A stretch of 64,000 nucleotides of DNA from Paraburkholderia mimosarum LMG 23256 = NBRC 106338 (GTDB lineage: Bacteria > Pseudomonadota > Gammaproteobacteria > Burkholderiales > Burkholderiaceae): NCBI RefSeq assembly GCF_000739815.1, contig NZ_BBJJ01000033.1:1-64000 (forward strand), read 5' to 3'. The position numbers and the translations under genes are program-made. The notes beneath the pieces are model-generated. The model did no database searches. It saw nothing but the letters and a program-made list of their open reading frames with translations, and was not told the origin of the DNA. The stretch's first letter is position 1, and each line of letters begins with the position of its first letter. Below, piece after piece: positions 32,538 through 41,470 of this stretch.

Positions 32538-32558
32538 GTTTAGTAAATGTTACTAAAC
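32538..32558. promoter_or_regulatory. Perfect palindrome upstream of the LacI-type gene
   Basis: GTTTAGTAA, ATG, TTACTAAAC: 9-bp arms with a 3-bp spacer, in an AT-rich pocket about 150 bp upstream of the regulator start and 60 bp upstream of the divergent DUF3309 gene. It may be an operator for either gene. LacI-type operators usually have no spacer and a central CG, so a different regulator is possible. Confidence 0.45.
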
Positions 32559-32617
32559 ACGTGCGGGCACGGTGGTTGCGAAAACGAGAACACTGACATT
32601 CGACTTACGGAGGCATC

Positions 32618-32773
32618 ATGCTCGGCACCCTGCTTCTGGTCATTCTCATCCTGGTGCTCGTTGGCGCGTTCCCCGCCTGGCCGTACAGCCGCTCGTGGGG
32701 CTACGCGCCGTCGGGAACGATCGGCATCGTCCTGATCATCGTCCTCGTCCTGGTGTTGATGGGCACGATCTAG
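32618..32773 (+). CDS. DUF3309 small membrane protein
   Basis: A 51-residue protein with two hydrophobic segments separated by a turn (MLGTLLLVILILVLVGAFPA; then WPYSRSWGYAPSGTIGIVL). The P.WPYSR.WGY.PSG pattern is that of DUF3309. Ribosome site GGAGG nine bases before the ATG. Function unknown; small membrane proteins of this kind are widespread in Proteobacteria. Confidence 0.75.
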   Translation: MLGTLLLVILILVLVGAFPAWPYSRSWGYAPSGTIGIVLIIVLVLVLMGTI

Positions 32774-32910
32774 CGACGACACGCTTTCGTCGCAGCAGCA
32801 TCCCGAAAGCAACGCGAACGCGAAAGCGCGACGGGCCGGCCGCGCGGCACGGGCCGTGCGGCTGGCCCATGTTTTTGCCGGGCTGCCGGGGGAGGGCGGG
32901 AGGTCAGTCG

Positions 32911-34761
32911 CTACGACGCGCGGGCGGCTTCGCCGGCGAGGCCGGGCGTGGGGAGCAGATCGGCGCTCGTGCTGCCGTCGATCACGACGAGCCCCGTCGC
33001 CTCCTGTTTCGCGCGGCGCTTGGCAAGGGCCGCGAGCGAGGCGATCGCGTCGCTGCTGTGCCGCGCGCCTTCGCCCGCCGCGATGTGCACACAACCTATC
33101 GCCATCGTCACGAAGCTGAAGAAGGTCGCGTTGCCGTGGCGATCCTCGCCGTGGATGCCGCCCCCGAGCCGGTCCTCCGGCGCATAGAAGCGCTGCGCGC
33201 CTTGGTTGAACGTTTCGATGGCCCGGCACGCGCGCGCGTGCCAGTTCTCGCTCTGGAACAGGATCAGGAAGTCGTCGCCGCCCACGTGGCCGAGGAAGTC
33301 GCGCGTGGGGTCGCACGTGTCGGCGAGCACCGTCGCCGCGAACTTCAGCACTTCGTCGCCTTGCCAGTAGCCGTACTGATCGTTGAAGGGCTTGAACTGG
33401 TTCAGGTCGACGTAGCACGCATGAAAGCCCGCATCGTTCGAGAGCAGACGCTCGATGTGCGAGCTGATGGGGATGTTGCCCGGCAGGAACGTGAGCGGAT
33501 TCGCGTAGCGCGCAGCCTGGATGCGCACTTCCGTCACGGCGCGCACGAGGCTTTCGCCCGTGCCGAGCCCGGCGTAACGGCCGTTGTCGGTGATGACGAA
33601 GCCGTCGGCGAGGTAGCGCTGGTCGTCGCTCGCGAGGAGCGTCGCCATCTGCTCGACGGTCATCGACTGCTCGATGAGCACCGGCTGGGCGTTGGCGAAG
33701 TGCAGGCAGGGCTTCTTGCCGAACAGTTCGCGGTGATACGGCAGCGCATAGCGGTCCATGAACGCACGGCGGTTGATGAGCGCGATGGGCGCTTCGTTTT
33801 CCACCACGGCCACGGCGTGCAGGTCGGGCAGGCCGTTGAACAGTTCGAGGACGTCGTTGTTGGTCGCGTGGCGCGGCAGCGCGGGGGCGCGCACCAGCAT
33901 CTTGCCTGCGGGCGCGCCGCCGCCCGCGGGTTGCGCGGCGCCCGCGCTGCGCGTGGCTTCGGGGAACACGGCGATGTGGTCCGCGCGGATCGCCTCGCGC
34001 GCCTCGGGCGCTAGCACGCGCAGCGGCTCCACATTCGGGCGGCCGAAGAAAAAGCCCTGGCCGCAGTCGATGCCCATGTCCCGCAGCACGATGAGGTCTG
34101 CGGCGTTCTCGATGCCTTCGGCCACGAGGCGCGTGCCGCTCGCCTGCGCGAAATGCTGCATGGCGCGCACGGCCTCGAACTTGAGGGCGTCGTTGGCGAT
34201 GTCGTGAACGAAGAAGCGGTCGATCTTCACGACATCGGGCTGCAGCTGGACCCAAAGACCGAGGCTCGCGTTGGCCGTGCCGTAGTCGTCGAGCGCGAAC
34301 TGGGCCCCCGAGGCGCGCAAGGCCTCGACGACGGGGGCGAAGTTGCGCAGGTCATGGATGGCGCTTTGCTCGGTGAGCTCGATCACCACGCGCGTGGGGT
34401 CGATCGGGCCGTCGAAGAGCGCGCCCGCGGCGTCGTCTGCGGCGGTGAGCTGGCGCAGCGCGTCGGCGCTGAAATTGAGGAACAGCTTGCCGGGGCAGTC
34501 GAGCCCGGCGAACGTCTCGATGCAGATGCTGGCGGCCGCGCGTTCGAGTGCGGCGGTGCATTGCTCTTCGCCGGCGCGTGCGAAGAGGGCGGCGGGCGTT
34601 TCGAGCGGCGAGCCGGCTGGCCCACGGATGAGCCCTTCATAGCCGAGGATCGCGCCACCCCCGAAGTCGACGATGGGTTGGAAAACGGCGCGCAACTGGC
34701 GCTGGGCGATCAGTGCCCCGACGCCGGGTGTGGCTTGCAGGAATGGCGCGGGAGCGGACAT
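32911..34761 (-). CDS. EAL-GGDEF hybrid protein
   Basis: A 616-residue soluble protein with the domains in the order EAL (about 15-255), linker with CBS-like sequence (about 290-420) and GGDEF (about 430-590). EAL motifs: GYEGLIRG, FLNFSADAL, VIELTEQ, ALDDYGTAN, PDVVKIDR, VAEGIENAAD and CGQGFFFGRP, so phosphodiesterase residues are largely kept. The GGDEF motif is GGDDF, with no RxxD inhibition site in the usual place. The linker contains NDVLELFNGLPDLHAVAVVE and EQSMTVEQMATLLASDDQRY, which look like a CBS pair. Which activity dominates cannot be predicted. It starts at ATG 34761; a tandem repeat lies upstream. Confidence 0.85.
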   Translation of the reverse strand: MSAPAPFLQATPGVGALIAQRQLRAVFQPIVDFGGGAILGYEGLIRGPAGSPLETPAALFARAGEEQCTAALERAAASICIETFAGLDCPGKLFLNFSADALRQLTAADDAAGALFDGPIDPTRVVIELTEQSAIHDLRNFAPVVEALRASGAQFALDDYGTANASLGLWVQLQPDVVKIDRFFVHDIANDALKFEAVRAMQHFAQASGTRLVAEGIENAADLIVLRDMGIDCGQGFFFGRPNVEPLRVLAPEAREAIRADHIAVFPEATRSAGAAQPAGGGAPAGKMLVRAPALPRHATNNDVLELFNGLPDLHAVAVVENEAPIALINRRAFMDRYALPYHRELFGKKPCLHFANAQPVLIEQSMTVEQMATLLASDDQRYLADGFVITDNGRYAGLGTGESLVRAVTEVRIQAARYANPLTFLPGNIPISSHIERLLSNDAGFHACYVDLNQFKPFNDQYGYWQGDEVLKFAATVLADTCDPTRDFLGHVGGDDFLILFQSENWHARACRAIETFNQGAQRFYAPEDRLGGGIHGEDRHGNATFFSFVTMAIGCVHIAAGEGARHSSDAIASLAALAKRRAKQEATGLVVIDGSTSADLLPTPGLAGEAARAS

Positions 34762-35152
34762 GAACAGGCCGGAACGGGCGAAGACGTTGAAATTAACGGC
34801 ATATGATCGGATGAATTAAATGAATTTTTGGTGACAGCGCCACGGATGCGTGGCCTGGTGGCGCGGGAGAGACGCGCAAAGCGCGGGAGAAGAGCGGCGC
34901 GGGTGCGCGCAGTGGGGGCCCGCTCGGGCGCCCTGGGAACTCTGCCGCGACGTTCGCGGCAGAACGCAGCGGAGCAGGGGCGCAGCGGCATTGCGCACAG
35001 CGCCACAGCGGCATAGCGCAGCGCACTGCGGCAGGCAGCGGCACAACGGCACAACGGCACAACGGCACAACGGCACAACGGCACAACGGCACAACGGCAC
35101 AACGGCGCCCAGCGGCCTTTGGCGGCCCGCCCGGCGCATCGACGAACGAAGC
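34762..35152. other. Intergenic region with tandem repeat
   Basis: About 390 bp, GC-rich, no gene. It contains an octanucleotide tandem repeat and the upstream region of the EAL-GGDEF gene. Confidence 0.5.
35040..35103. repeat. Eight tandem copies of an 8-bp unit
   Basis: GGCACAAC repeated eight times without change (64 bp). It lies about 280-340 bp upstream of the EAL-GGDEF start and about 50 bp after the stop of the bile-acid-symporter-like gene, both on the minus strand. Such arrays change copy number by slippage. Confidence 0.9.
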
Positions 35153-36199
35153 TCAGCGGCGGACAGCCGTCGCGGTGCGCTCGCTGGCCCCGGCGCGCGA
35201 CTCGTCGCCCGCGCTGGCGGCGCGTTCGGCGCGCATGTCGCGAGCGCCCCAGCGCTGCGCGAGCGCCGCGCACACCATGAGCTGGATCTGATGGAACAGC
35301 ATGAGCGGCAGCACGACCGCGCCCACGGCATTCGACGCGAAGATCACCTTCGCCATCGGCACGCCGGCCGCGAGACTCTTCTTCGAGCCGCAGAAAATGA
35401 TGGTGATCTGGTCGGCGCGCGAGAAGCCGAGCTTCTTGCTTGTGAACATCGTGATGCCGAGCGCGAGCGCGAGCAGCACGGCATTCACCACGAGCAGGCC
35501 GCCGAGCGCGGTGAGCGGAATGTGATGCCAGAGCCCTTCGTTGACGGCCTCGGCAAACGCGCCGAACACCACCAGCAGGATCGAGCCCTGATCGACGAAC
35601 CTGAGTACGCCCTTGTTGCGCTCGATCCAGCGGCCGATCACCGGGCGCAGCAGTTGGCCGGCCACGAACGGCACGAGCAGTTGCAGGACGATGTTCCATA
35701 CGGTGTGCCACGCCGAGCCGCCGCTCGCGCTCTGGTTCGTGACGATGAGGCTCACGAGCGCGGGCGTGACGAAGATGCCGATCAGGCTGGACGCGGAAGC
35801 GCTGCAAACGGCGGCGGGCACATTGCCGCGCGCGATCGACGTGAACGCGATGGACGACTGCACCGTGGAAGGCAGCGTGCAGAGGAACAGCACGCCGGCG
35901 TAGAGCGCCGGTGTGACGAGCGGCGAAAGCACCGGCTTGAGCGCGAGGCCCAGCAGCGGAAAGACCACGAACGTGCTGAGGAGAACGACGAGGTGCAGCC
36001 GCCAGTGCGTCGCGCCGGCGATGATCGCCTCCCGTGAAAGCTTGGCGCCGTGCAGGAAGAACAACAGTCCGACGGCCACGTTGGTGAGCCAGTTGAAACC
36101 GGTGGCGGCCTGGCCGTGCACCGGGAACAGGCTCGCAAGAATCACCGTGCCGACGAGGCAGAGGGTGAAGTTATCGGGCAGGAATTTCGGACGTGCCAT
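35153..36199 (-). CDS. Bile acid:sodium symporter family protein (YfeH/Rch1 type)
   Basis: A 348-residue membrane protein with about ten segments. Typical sequence: GLLFFLHGAKLSREAIIAGA (first motif), TLPSTVQSSIAFTSIARGNV, ASSLIGIFVTPALVSLIV, QLLVPFVAGQLLRPVIGRWI and IIFCGSKKSLAAGVPMAKVI (second motif, the substrate/Na+ region). The family is the SLC10/BASS-like PF13593 branch; some members regulate Ca2+ or transport organic anions. The C-terminal ~30 residues (ASAGDESRAGASERTATAVR) are hydrophilic and run right up to the tandem repeat region. Substrate unknown. Confidence 0.8.
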   Translation of the reverse strand: MARPKFLPDNFTLCLVGTVILASLFPVHGQAATGFNWLTNVAVGLLFFLHGAKLSREAIIAGATHWRLHLVVLLSTFVVFPLLGLALKPVLSPLVTPALYAGVLFLCTLPSTVQSSIAFTSIARGNVPAAVCSASASSLIGIFVTPALVSLIVTNQSASGGSAWHTVWNIVLQLLVPFVAGQLLRPVIGRWIERNKGVLRFVDQGSILLVVFGAFAEAVNEGLWHHIPLTALGGLLVVNAVLLALALGITMFTSKKLGFSRADQITIIFCGSKKSLAAGVPMAKVIFASNAVGAVVLPLMLFHQIQLMVCAALAQRWGARDMRAERAASAGDESRAGASERTATAVRR

Positions 36200-36780
36200 C
36201 GGACAATCTCAAGTGCGCGCCTGGGCGCCTCGCTGCGCGCGGAATCGATGTGCTCGCAACGGTTAATCAGGGCATCTATTTCAGGGCATCTATTGTCGGC
36301 GCAAGCCGATTGAAAAAGCAAATTCATTTGAGGCATTGATTAATGACTGTTCGGCATGTATCGACCCTTTGAAGGGTTCTTGAAGCGCCATTTCTGAAGC
36401 CTGACTCGTCGACGCGCGAGGCGTGTTCCCGCGACGAAAAAGTCTTCAGGAGTCCCCCCATTCTTCATATGTTCCGACGTGGGAACGGCTTGGCTCGCCC
36501 CTTGATCGCACGCGCCCGGAAAGCCTTGTCCGGCGGCCTTCGGAGGCCGCCGGGGAGGCAAGAAATCCCTTCAGTAACATGGTGTTACAACCCTTCGGGC
36601 GGCATAACATCTTTTGGCTCGACACCCATAGGGCACGCCCATAAATTACCGTCAATGGGAAGTTCGAACCGTTGCGACGGCAATCGTTACGCGCGGTGCG
36701 GTGGGCTTCCCGGGACTGGCCCGCCATGGCCCGAACGGCGGGTTGCCATGAGGAAATCGTCGGGCAGGTGAAACGTCACA
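36200..36780. other. Intergenic region, structured, no gene seen
   Basis: About 580 bp. It contains a tandem repeat CAGGGCATCTATTT/CAGGGCATCTATTG at about 36268-36295, and a strong hairpin CCGGCGGCC/GGCCGCCGG at about 36531-36555. Several short frames exist but none has a ribosome site or a family signal. A small RNA could be encoded here. Confidence 0.4.
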
Positions 36781-37407
36781 ATGCGCGCAGGGTTGTCGAA
36801 ACTGGGACAGTGGGTCTTGGGGGCCGGGTTGGCGGCCCTCTTTGCGCTCGCCCATGCGCAGCCCGGTTTTGCGGGGCATGGCGGCGGCGGCTTTGCACGC
36901 GCGCAGAGCCTGCCATCGATGTCCGTGCGCACCATGTCTCCGGCACCCGCATATCGCGGCGGTACGGCGTGGGGCGGCGGTTACCGTAGCGCGGTGTACG
37001 GCGGCCAGCCGGCACCCGGCTTCGGCCATGCTGCCGCGGGCTATGGGCCTTCCCCCATGCGCGTAGCGGAGCAGGGCGGCCGGCACGATCGCGCTGGCGG
37101 CCGTGCGCCGAACCAGTGGCAAGGGCAGGTCCAGCAACAGGCGCCGCATCGCACGTATAGCTACGGCACGCCGTTCGGGGGCGACTACGGCGGCTATCGC
37201 GGCGATCCCCGTCGCAATCCCATTACGCCGGTCAGTGCGGAGACGCGCCCGGTGCCGCATCCGCCGGCCGATTCACCGGTGCGCGCAGGTTCGATTCGCG
37301 AAGATGTCGCCCGCTACAACGAGGAGCGCGGCGGCACGTTCCGTCCTTTCCAACGCAACGGCGGCGAGGTTCCTCGCCCGCCCATGCCCTCGCCGTACCG
37401 GAACTGA
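36781..37407 (+). CDS. Secreted Gly/Pro-rich hypothetical protein
   Basis: A 208-residue protein with a signal peptide (LSKLGQWVLGAGLAALFALA, cleavage after AHA) and a low-complexity mature region rich in Gly, Pro, Ala, Arg, Tyr and Gln (GHGGGGFARAQSLPSM; QGQVQQQAPHRTYSYGTPFG; RDDVARY-like IREDVARYNEERGGTFRPF). No domain is recognised. Similar peptidoglycan- or envelope-associated proteins occur in burkholderias as small low-complexity exports. Monocistronic; the next gene is a porin 500 bp on. Confidence 0.6.
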   Translation: MRAGLSKLGQWVLGAGLAALFALAHAQPGFAGHGGGGFARAQSLPSMSVRTMSPAPAYRGGTAWGGGYRSAVYGGQPAPGFGHAAAGYGPSPMRVAEQGGRHDRAGGRAPNQWQGQVQQQAPHRTYSYGTPFGGDYGGYRGDPRRNPITPVSAETRPVPHPPADSPVRAGSIREDVARYNEERGGTFRPFQRNGGEVPRPPMPSPYRN

Positions 37408-37920
37408 GCGCGCCGTCTCGCGGCTGCTTTCCGTTTTTTCCTCCCCGACGTTGCCCCTCCGTTTCGAGTGCTCCAGGCACTGACCTGTCGAAACACGTCC
37501 AAAAAATTCCGTTCAGCGCGCAGTGAAAACTGACGCGTGGATACCACACCTTTTTGCAAATCCCTCGTCACCGGGAAGCCTTTCGTCTCAAATCTCGTTT
37601 TCGTTTTTGCGGTGCGTCATTTTGGGCTCCGCTAGACGCGCGAACGCCCCGCTGCGTACGGGGTTCTCGGGAAACGCTGAGGAGTGGTGCGGCGCAGTGC
37701 AAGCCATCCCCCGAAGCGGCAAAAGCGGGACGAAGCCTGGCTCGCCAACGGGAAACTAATCCGCCCCGTATACCGGCGATAACAGCGCTTATTTTTGACC
37801 GGAAAAATGGTCCGCAAAGATGGGATCCGCCAAGACGGCCATTCCTGTGAACCCCGAAAAAAACACAGCCCCGCGCGAACGCCTCAGCCGCCGATTTTTT
37901 TGACAAAGACTGGAGAACCC
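37408..37920. other. Intergenic region before the porin
   Basis: About 510 bp with no convincing gene. It should contain the porin promoter and a long leader, as is usual for outer-membrane porins. Confidence 0.4.
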
Positions 37921-39018
37921 ATGAATACAACGGTCAGCCACGCGCTGCGAACCACCCTGAAGGCGAGCGCGCTCGCCGCCGTACTCGCTGCCGCCGCGTC
38001 GTCGGCGTTCGCGCAATCGAGCGTCCAGCTTTACGGGCAGGTCGACGAGTGGGTCGGGGCGACGAAATTTCCGGGCGGCCAGACGGCCTGGAACGTGAGT
38101 GGCGGCGGCATGTCCACGTCGTATTGGGGGATGAAGGGTTCCGAGGATCTGGGCGGCGGCTACAAGGCGATCTTCACGCTCGAAAGCTTCTTCCGCGCGC
38201 AAAACGGCCAGTACGGCCGCTTCGCCGGCGACACGTTCTTCGCGCGCAACGCGTATGTCGGCCTCGAATCGCCGTACGGCACCGTCACGGCGGGGCGCCT
38301 CACGACGCAACTGTTCGTCTCGACGATTCTCTTCAACCCGTTCATCGATTCGTACACCTTCTCGCCGATGGTGTACCACGTGTACCTCGGCCTCTCGACG
38401 TTCCCGACCTACACGACCGATCAGGGCGTGGTGGGCGACTCGGGCTGGAACAACGCCGTGCAGTATTCGACGCCCGACTTCAACGGCCTCTCGGGCTCGG
38501 CGATGTACGCGTTCGGCAACCAGGCGGGCCAGAACGGCTCGAAGAAGTGGAGCGTGCAAGGTCTGTACTTCCACGGCCCGTTCGCGGCCACGGCCGTCTA
38601 TCAGTACGTGAACTTCAACAACACGCCGGGCGACATCGGCAGCATCGTGAGCGGCGACACGACGATCATCGGCCTGAAGAGCCAGGGCGTGGCGCAGGTC
38701 GGCCTCTCGTACGACCTCAAGTACGTGAAGTTCTTCGGCCAGTACATGTACACGGCGAACTGGCAGCATGTGGGCAGCTGGCACGTCAACACCGCGCAGG
38801 GCGGTGTCACCGCGCCAGTCGGTCCGGGCACGGTCATGGCTTCGTACGCGTACTCGCGCAATGGCGGCGGCCTGAACCAGACGCGCCAGACGGCGGCCAT
38901 CGGCTACGACTATGCGCTCTCCAAGCGCACCGACGTCTACGCCGCTTACATGTACGACCACTTCGACAACATGTCGAGCGGCCAGACCTACGGCGTGGGC
39001 ATGCGCGCGAAGTTCTGA
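37921..39018 (+). CDS. Gram-negative porin (OmpC-like, trimeric)
   Basis: A 365-residue outer-membrane porin. Signal peptide TLKASALAAVLAAAASSAFA with mature N-terminus QSSVQLYGQVDEWVG, the burkholderial porin start. The later strands alternate hydrophobic residues, loop L3 is recognisable near NGQYGRFAGDTFFARNAYVG, and the protein ends in Phe (GVGMRAKF), the outer-membrane assembly signal. A 16-stranded barrel allowing diffusion of small solutes is expected. GGAG ribosome site. Followed by a strong terminator. It lies beside a LysR regulator but nothing shows that this controls it. Confidence 0.9.
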   Translation: MNTTVSHALRTTLKASALAAVLAAAASSAFAQSSVQLYGQVDEWVGATKFPGGQTAWNVSGGGMSTSYWGMKGSEDLGGGYKAIFTLESFFRAQNGQYGRFAGDTFFARNAYVGLESPYGTVTAGRLTTQLFVSTILFNPFIDSYTFSPMVYHVYLGLSTFPTYTTDQGVVGDSGWNNAVQYSTPDFNGLSGSAMYAFGNQAGQNGSKKWSVQGLYFHGPFAATAVYQYVNFNNTPGDIGSIVSGDTTIIGLKSQGVAQVGLSYDLKYVKFFGQYMYTANWQHVGSWHVNTAQGGVTAPVGPGTVMASYAYSRNGGGLNQTRQTAAIGYDYALSKRTDVYAAYMYDHFDNMSSGQTYGVGMRAKF

Positions 39019-39050
39019 TCCGCGCCGCCCGAAAAGTCGACGGTCGATGC

Positions 39051-39084
39051 AAAAACCCCGCGCTGCTCGCAGTGCGGGGTTTTT
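39051..39084 (+). terminator. Terminator of the porin gene
   Basis: AAAAACCCCGC ... GCGGGGTTTTT with a short inner hairpin, followed by GCTTTC. Strong rho-independent terminator 33 bp after the porin stop. Confidence 0.85.
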
Positions 39085-39215
39085 GCTTTCGGGGCCGCTC
39101 AGTACGATTCGATGCCCGGCGCGCGTCTGTGCGTTTGAACACCAGCATTTGATAAAGCGCGCACAATAGCGGCCATTGATTCCTGTCTGTTTACGTTCGA
39201 AGTGAAGGCCGCGCG

Positions 39216-40175
39216 ATGGATACCCTCGTCAGCATGAAAGTGTTCCGCCAGGTGGTGGAGGCGGGCAGCTTCGTCGCGGCGGCCGAGCGCTTGAGCATGT
39301 CCGCCGCGATGGCGAGCAAGCATGTGATGCATCTGGAGCAGCAGCTTGGCGCGCGTCTGTTGAACCGCACCACGCGGCGCGTGGCGCCCACCGAGGCGGG
39401 GCGCGAGTATTACGAGCGCGTGGCCCAGGCGCTCACCGAACTCGACGAGGCGGGCCAGGCCGTGGGCGCCGCGAGCGTCGTGCCCCAGGGACGGCTGCGC
39501 GTGTCGTCGCTCACGGCGTTCGGGTTGCGTCATGTGATGAGCGCGGTCGCCGACTACGCCGCGGCATTCGCCCAGGTGACCGTCGACATCACGCTCTCCG
39601 ACCGCGTGGTGGAGTTGATCGACGAAGGCTTCGACGTGGCGATCCGCGCCGCGCCTTCGGGGCTCAAATCGTCTTCGCTGATCGCGCGGCCGCTCGCCAC
39701 CGCGCATATCGTGCTGTGCGCCTCCCCCGAGTACCTGCGCCGCCACGGCGCGCCGAAGGACGTGGCCGATCTCGCGCGCCACAACTTCGTGCATTACGCG
39801 GGCGCTTCGGCGCAGGAACTATCGCCGTTCTCGGAAGGCGCCGGGGCCGCGGGCGTGAAGCCCAAGCCGGGCGGCAACCTCATCGTCAACCACCTGGAAG
39901 CGCTGCGCGTGGTGGTGCTGCAAGGCGGCGGCCTGTCGATGCTCGGCACCGAGGTGGTGGGCGACGACATCGCCGAAGGCCGGCTCGTGCCGCTGCTCGT
40001 CGATGCCTTGCCGCCGCGCGAACTGCCCATCTACGCCGTGTACGCGAGCCGCCGCCATCTTTCGGCGAAGGTGCGCTCGTTCGTCGATTTCCTCGCCGCC
40101 CGTTTTTCGGAGCACGAGCTATGGCCGGGCGTGGAGGCGATCCGCGCGGCGGCACTCAGGGCCGACGCCCGATGA
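39216..40175 (+). CDS. LysR-family transcriptional regulator
   Basis: A 319-residue regulator. N-terminal winged HTH (MKVFRQVVEAGSFVAAAERL; SAAMASKHVMHLEQQLGARL; NRTTRRVAPTEAGREYYERV) and a periplasmic-binding-like effector domain (VTVDITLSDRVVELIDEGFD; VAIRAAP). The sequence matches the CrgA/DsdC-like subgroup. It converges with the nitronate monooxygenase-like gene. Target genes not shown. Confidence 0.9.
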   Translation: MDTLVSMKVFRQVVEAGSFVAAAERLSMSAAMASKHVMHLEQQLGARLLNRTTRRVAPTEAGREYYERVAQALTELDEAGQAVGAASVVPQGRLRVSSLTAFGLRHVMSAVADYAAAFAQVTVDITLSDRVVELIDEGFDVAIRAAPSGLKSSSLIARPLATAHIVLCASPEYLRRHGAPKDVADLARHNFVHYAGASAQELSPFSEGAGAAGVKPKPGGNLIVNHLEALRVVVLQGGGLSMLGTEVVGDDIAEGRLVPLLVDALPPRELPIYAVYASRRHLSAKVRSFVDFLAARFSEHELWPGVEAIRAAALRADAR

Positions 40176-40214
40176 ATCGACAACAGTCAAGGTTGAAAGC
40201 CGCCTGGTCGACGC

Positions 40215-41180
40215 TCAGCAGCCGATGCCCAGCCGCGCCTTCGTCTCGTCGTACTCGAGCCTGAGGCGCCCGACGAGTTCGGCCACCGAGGGTACGTCGT
40301 CCATCAGGCCCACGGCCTGGCCCGCGCCCCATACATCCTTCCAGGCCTTTGCTTTCGAGGTGCCCGCGCCGAAATCCATCTTCGATTTATCCGACTCGGG
40401 CAGCGCGTCGGGATCGAGCCCGGCGTTCACGATGCTCTCGCGGAGGTAGTTGCCGTGCACGCCCGTGAAGAGGTTCGTGTAGATGATGTCGGCCGCCTTC
40501 GCTTCGAGGATCGCGTGCTTGTAGGCCTCCGCGGCATGCGCCTCCTTCGTCGCGATGAAGCGCGTGCCCATGTACGCGAGGTCCGCGCCCATGGCCTGGG
40601 CGGCGAGGATCGAGCCGCCGTTGGCGATCGCGCCCGACAGCACGAGCGGCCCGTCGAAGAGGCGCCGCACTTCGCCCACGAGCGCGAACGGCGAGGTCGT
40701 GCCCGCGTGGCCGCCCGCGCCGGCGGCCACGAGGATCAGCCCGTCCACGCCCGCTTCGAGCGCCTTCGCCGCATGGCGCAGATTGATGACGTCGTGCAGC
40801 ACGACGCCGCCGTAGCCGTGCACGGCGTCGAGCAGTTCCCGCGGAGGTGCCCGCAGGCTCGTGATGAAGATCGGCACCTGATGCTCGACGCACACGCGCA
40901 CGTCGTGCTCGAGCCGCGCATTCGACTGATGCACGATCTGGTTCACGGCGATCGGCCCGATGACGGCCTCGGGGTTCGCGGCCTTGTGCGCGGCGAGTTC
41001 GGCCTGGATCTGCGTGAGCCATTCGCCCAGCAAATCGGCCGGGCGGGCGTTGAGCGCCGGGAACGATCCGACGATGCCCGCCTTGCACTGCGCGAGCACC
41101 AGCTCCGGGTAGCTCACGATGAACATCGGCGAGCCCACGACGGGCAGCGAGAGGTTTTGCAGGACGGTGGGCAATGCCAT
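40215..41180 (-). CDS. Nitronate monooxygenase / 2-nitropropane dioxygenase family flavoprotein
   Basis: A 321-residue TIM-barrel FMN protein. Key segments: SLPVVGSPMFIVSYPELVLA, QCKAGIVGSFPALNARPADL, VVLHDVINLRHAAKALEAGV, GLILVAAGAGGHAGTTSPFA (FMN phosphate-binding) and LSGAIANGGSILAAQAMGAD. The protein oxidises nitronates, or is a related FMN enoyl reductase; the subfamily is not decided here. The catalytic His after AGGHAG is present. Start ATG 41180 after GGAGG; the frame open to 41351 is non-coding in style. Confidence 0.85.
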   Translation of the reverse strand: MALPTVLQNLSLPVVGSPMFIVSYPELVLAQCKAGIVGSFPALNARPADLLGEWLTQIQAELAAHKAANPEAVIGPIAVNQIVHQSNARLEHDVRVCVEHQVPIFITSLRAPPRELLDAVHGYGGVVLHDVINLRHAAKALEAGVDGLILVAAGAGGHAGTTSPFALVGEVRRLFDGPLVLSGAIANGGSILAAQAMGADLAYMGTRFIATKEAHAAEAYKHAILEAKAADIIYTNLFTGVHGNYLRESIVNAGLDPDALPESDKSKMDFGAGTSKAKAWKDVWGAGQAVGLMDDVPSVAELVGRLRLEYDETKARLGIGC

Positions 41181-41470
41181 GTCGGAGGCCTCCTTGCGGC
41201 GCTCGGGTGAACGGCGGGGCGGATATACGCGACTGCGGCGCGGCTGACGAAGCGCGATCTGGCTGAGACGGTTCAGCCGTGCCGGCGCTTGCGACGGGGT
41301 GCGATTGTTGTAAACGGTCGTTCGATTATAGGCGTGGCGTCGTTCGGGCATCCCACGGGCTGGATTCGAGGGAGTATTCGGTTTCTACTGCTGTGGGACC
41401 CAACGCGCATTTTGGATCCGCGCTCGCCTCATACAATCACCGGGGACCAACATATACAAGAGACGACCCC

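Noticed and set aside
35040-35103. Array considered as a CRISPR
   Set aside because: The unit is 8 bp with no spacers; it is a simple tandem repeat.
36340-36561. Short minus-strand frame ending at 36340
   Set aside because: No ribosome site before any of its ATGs and no recognisable domain.
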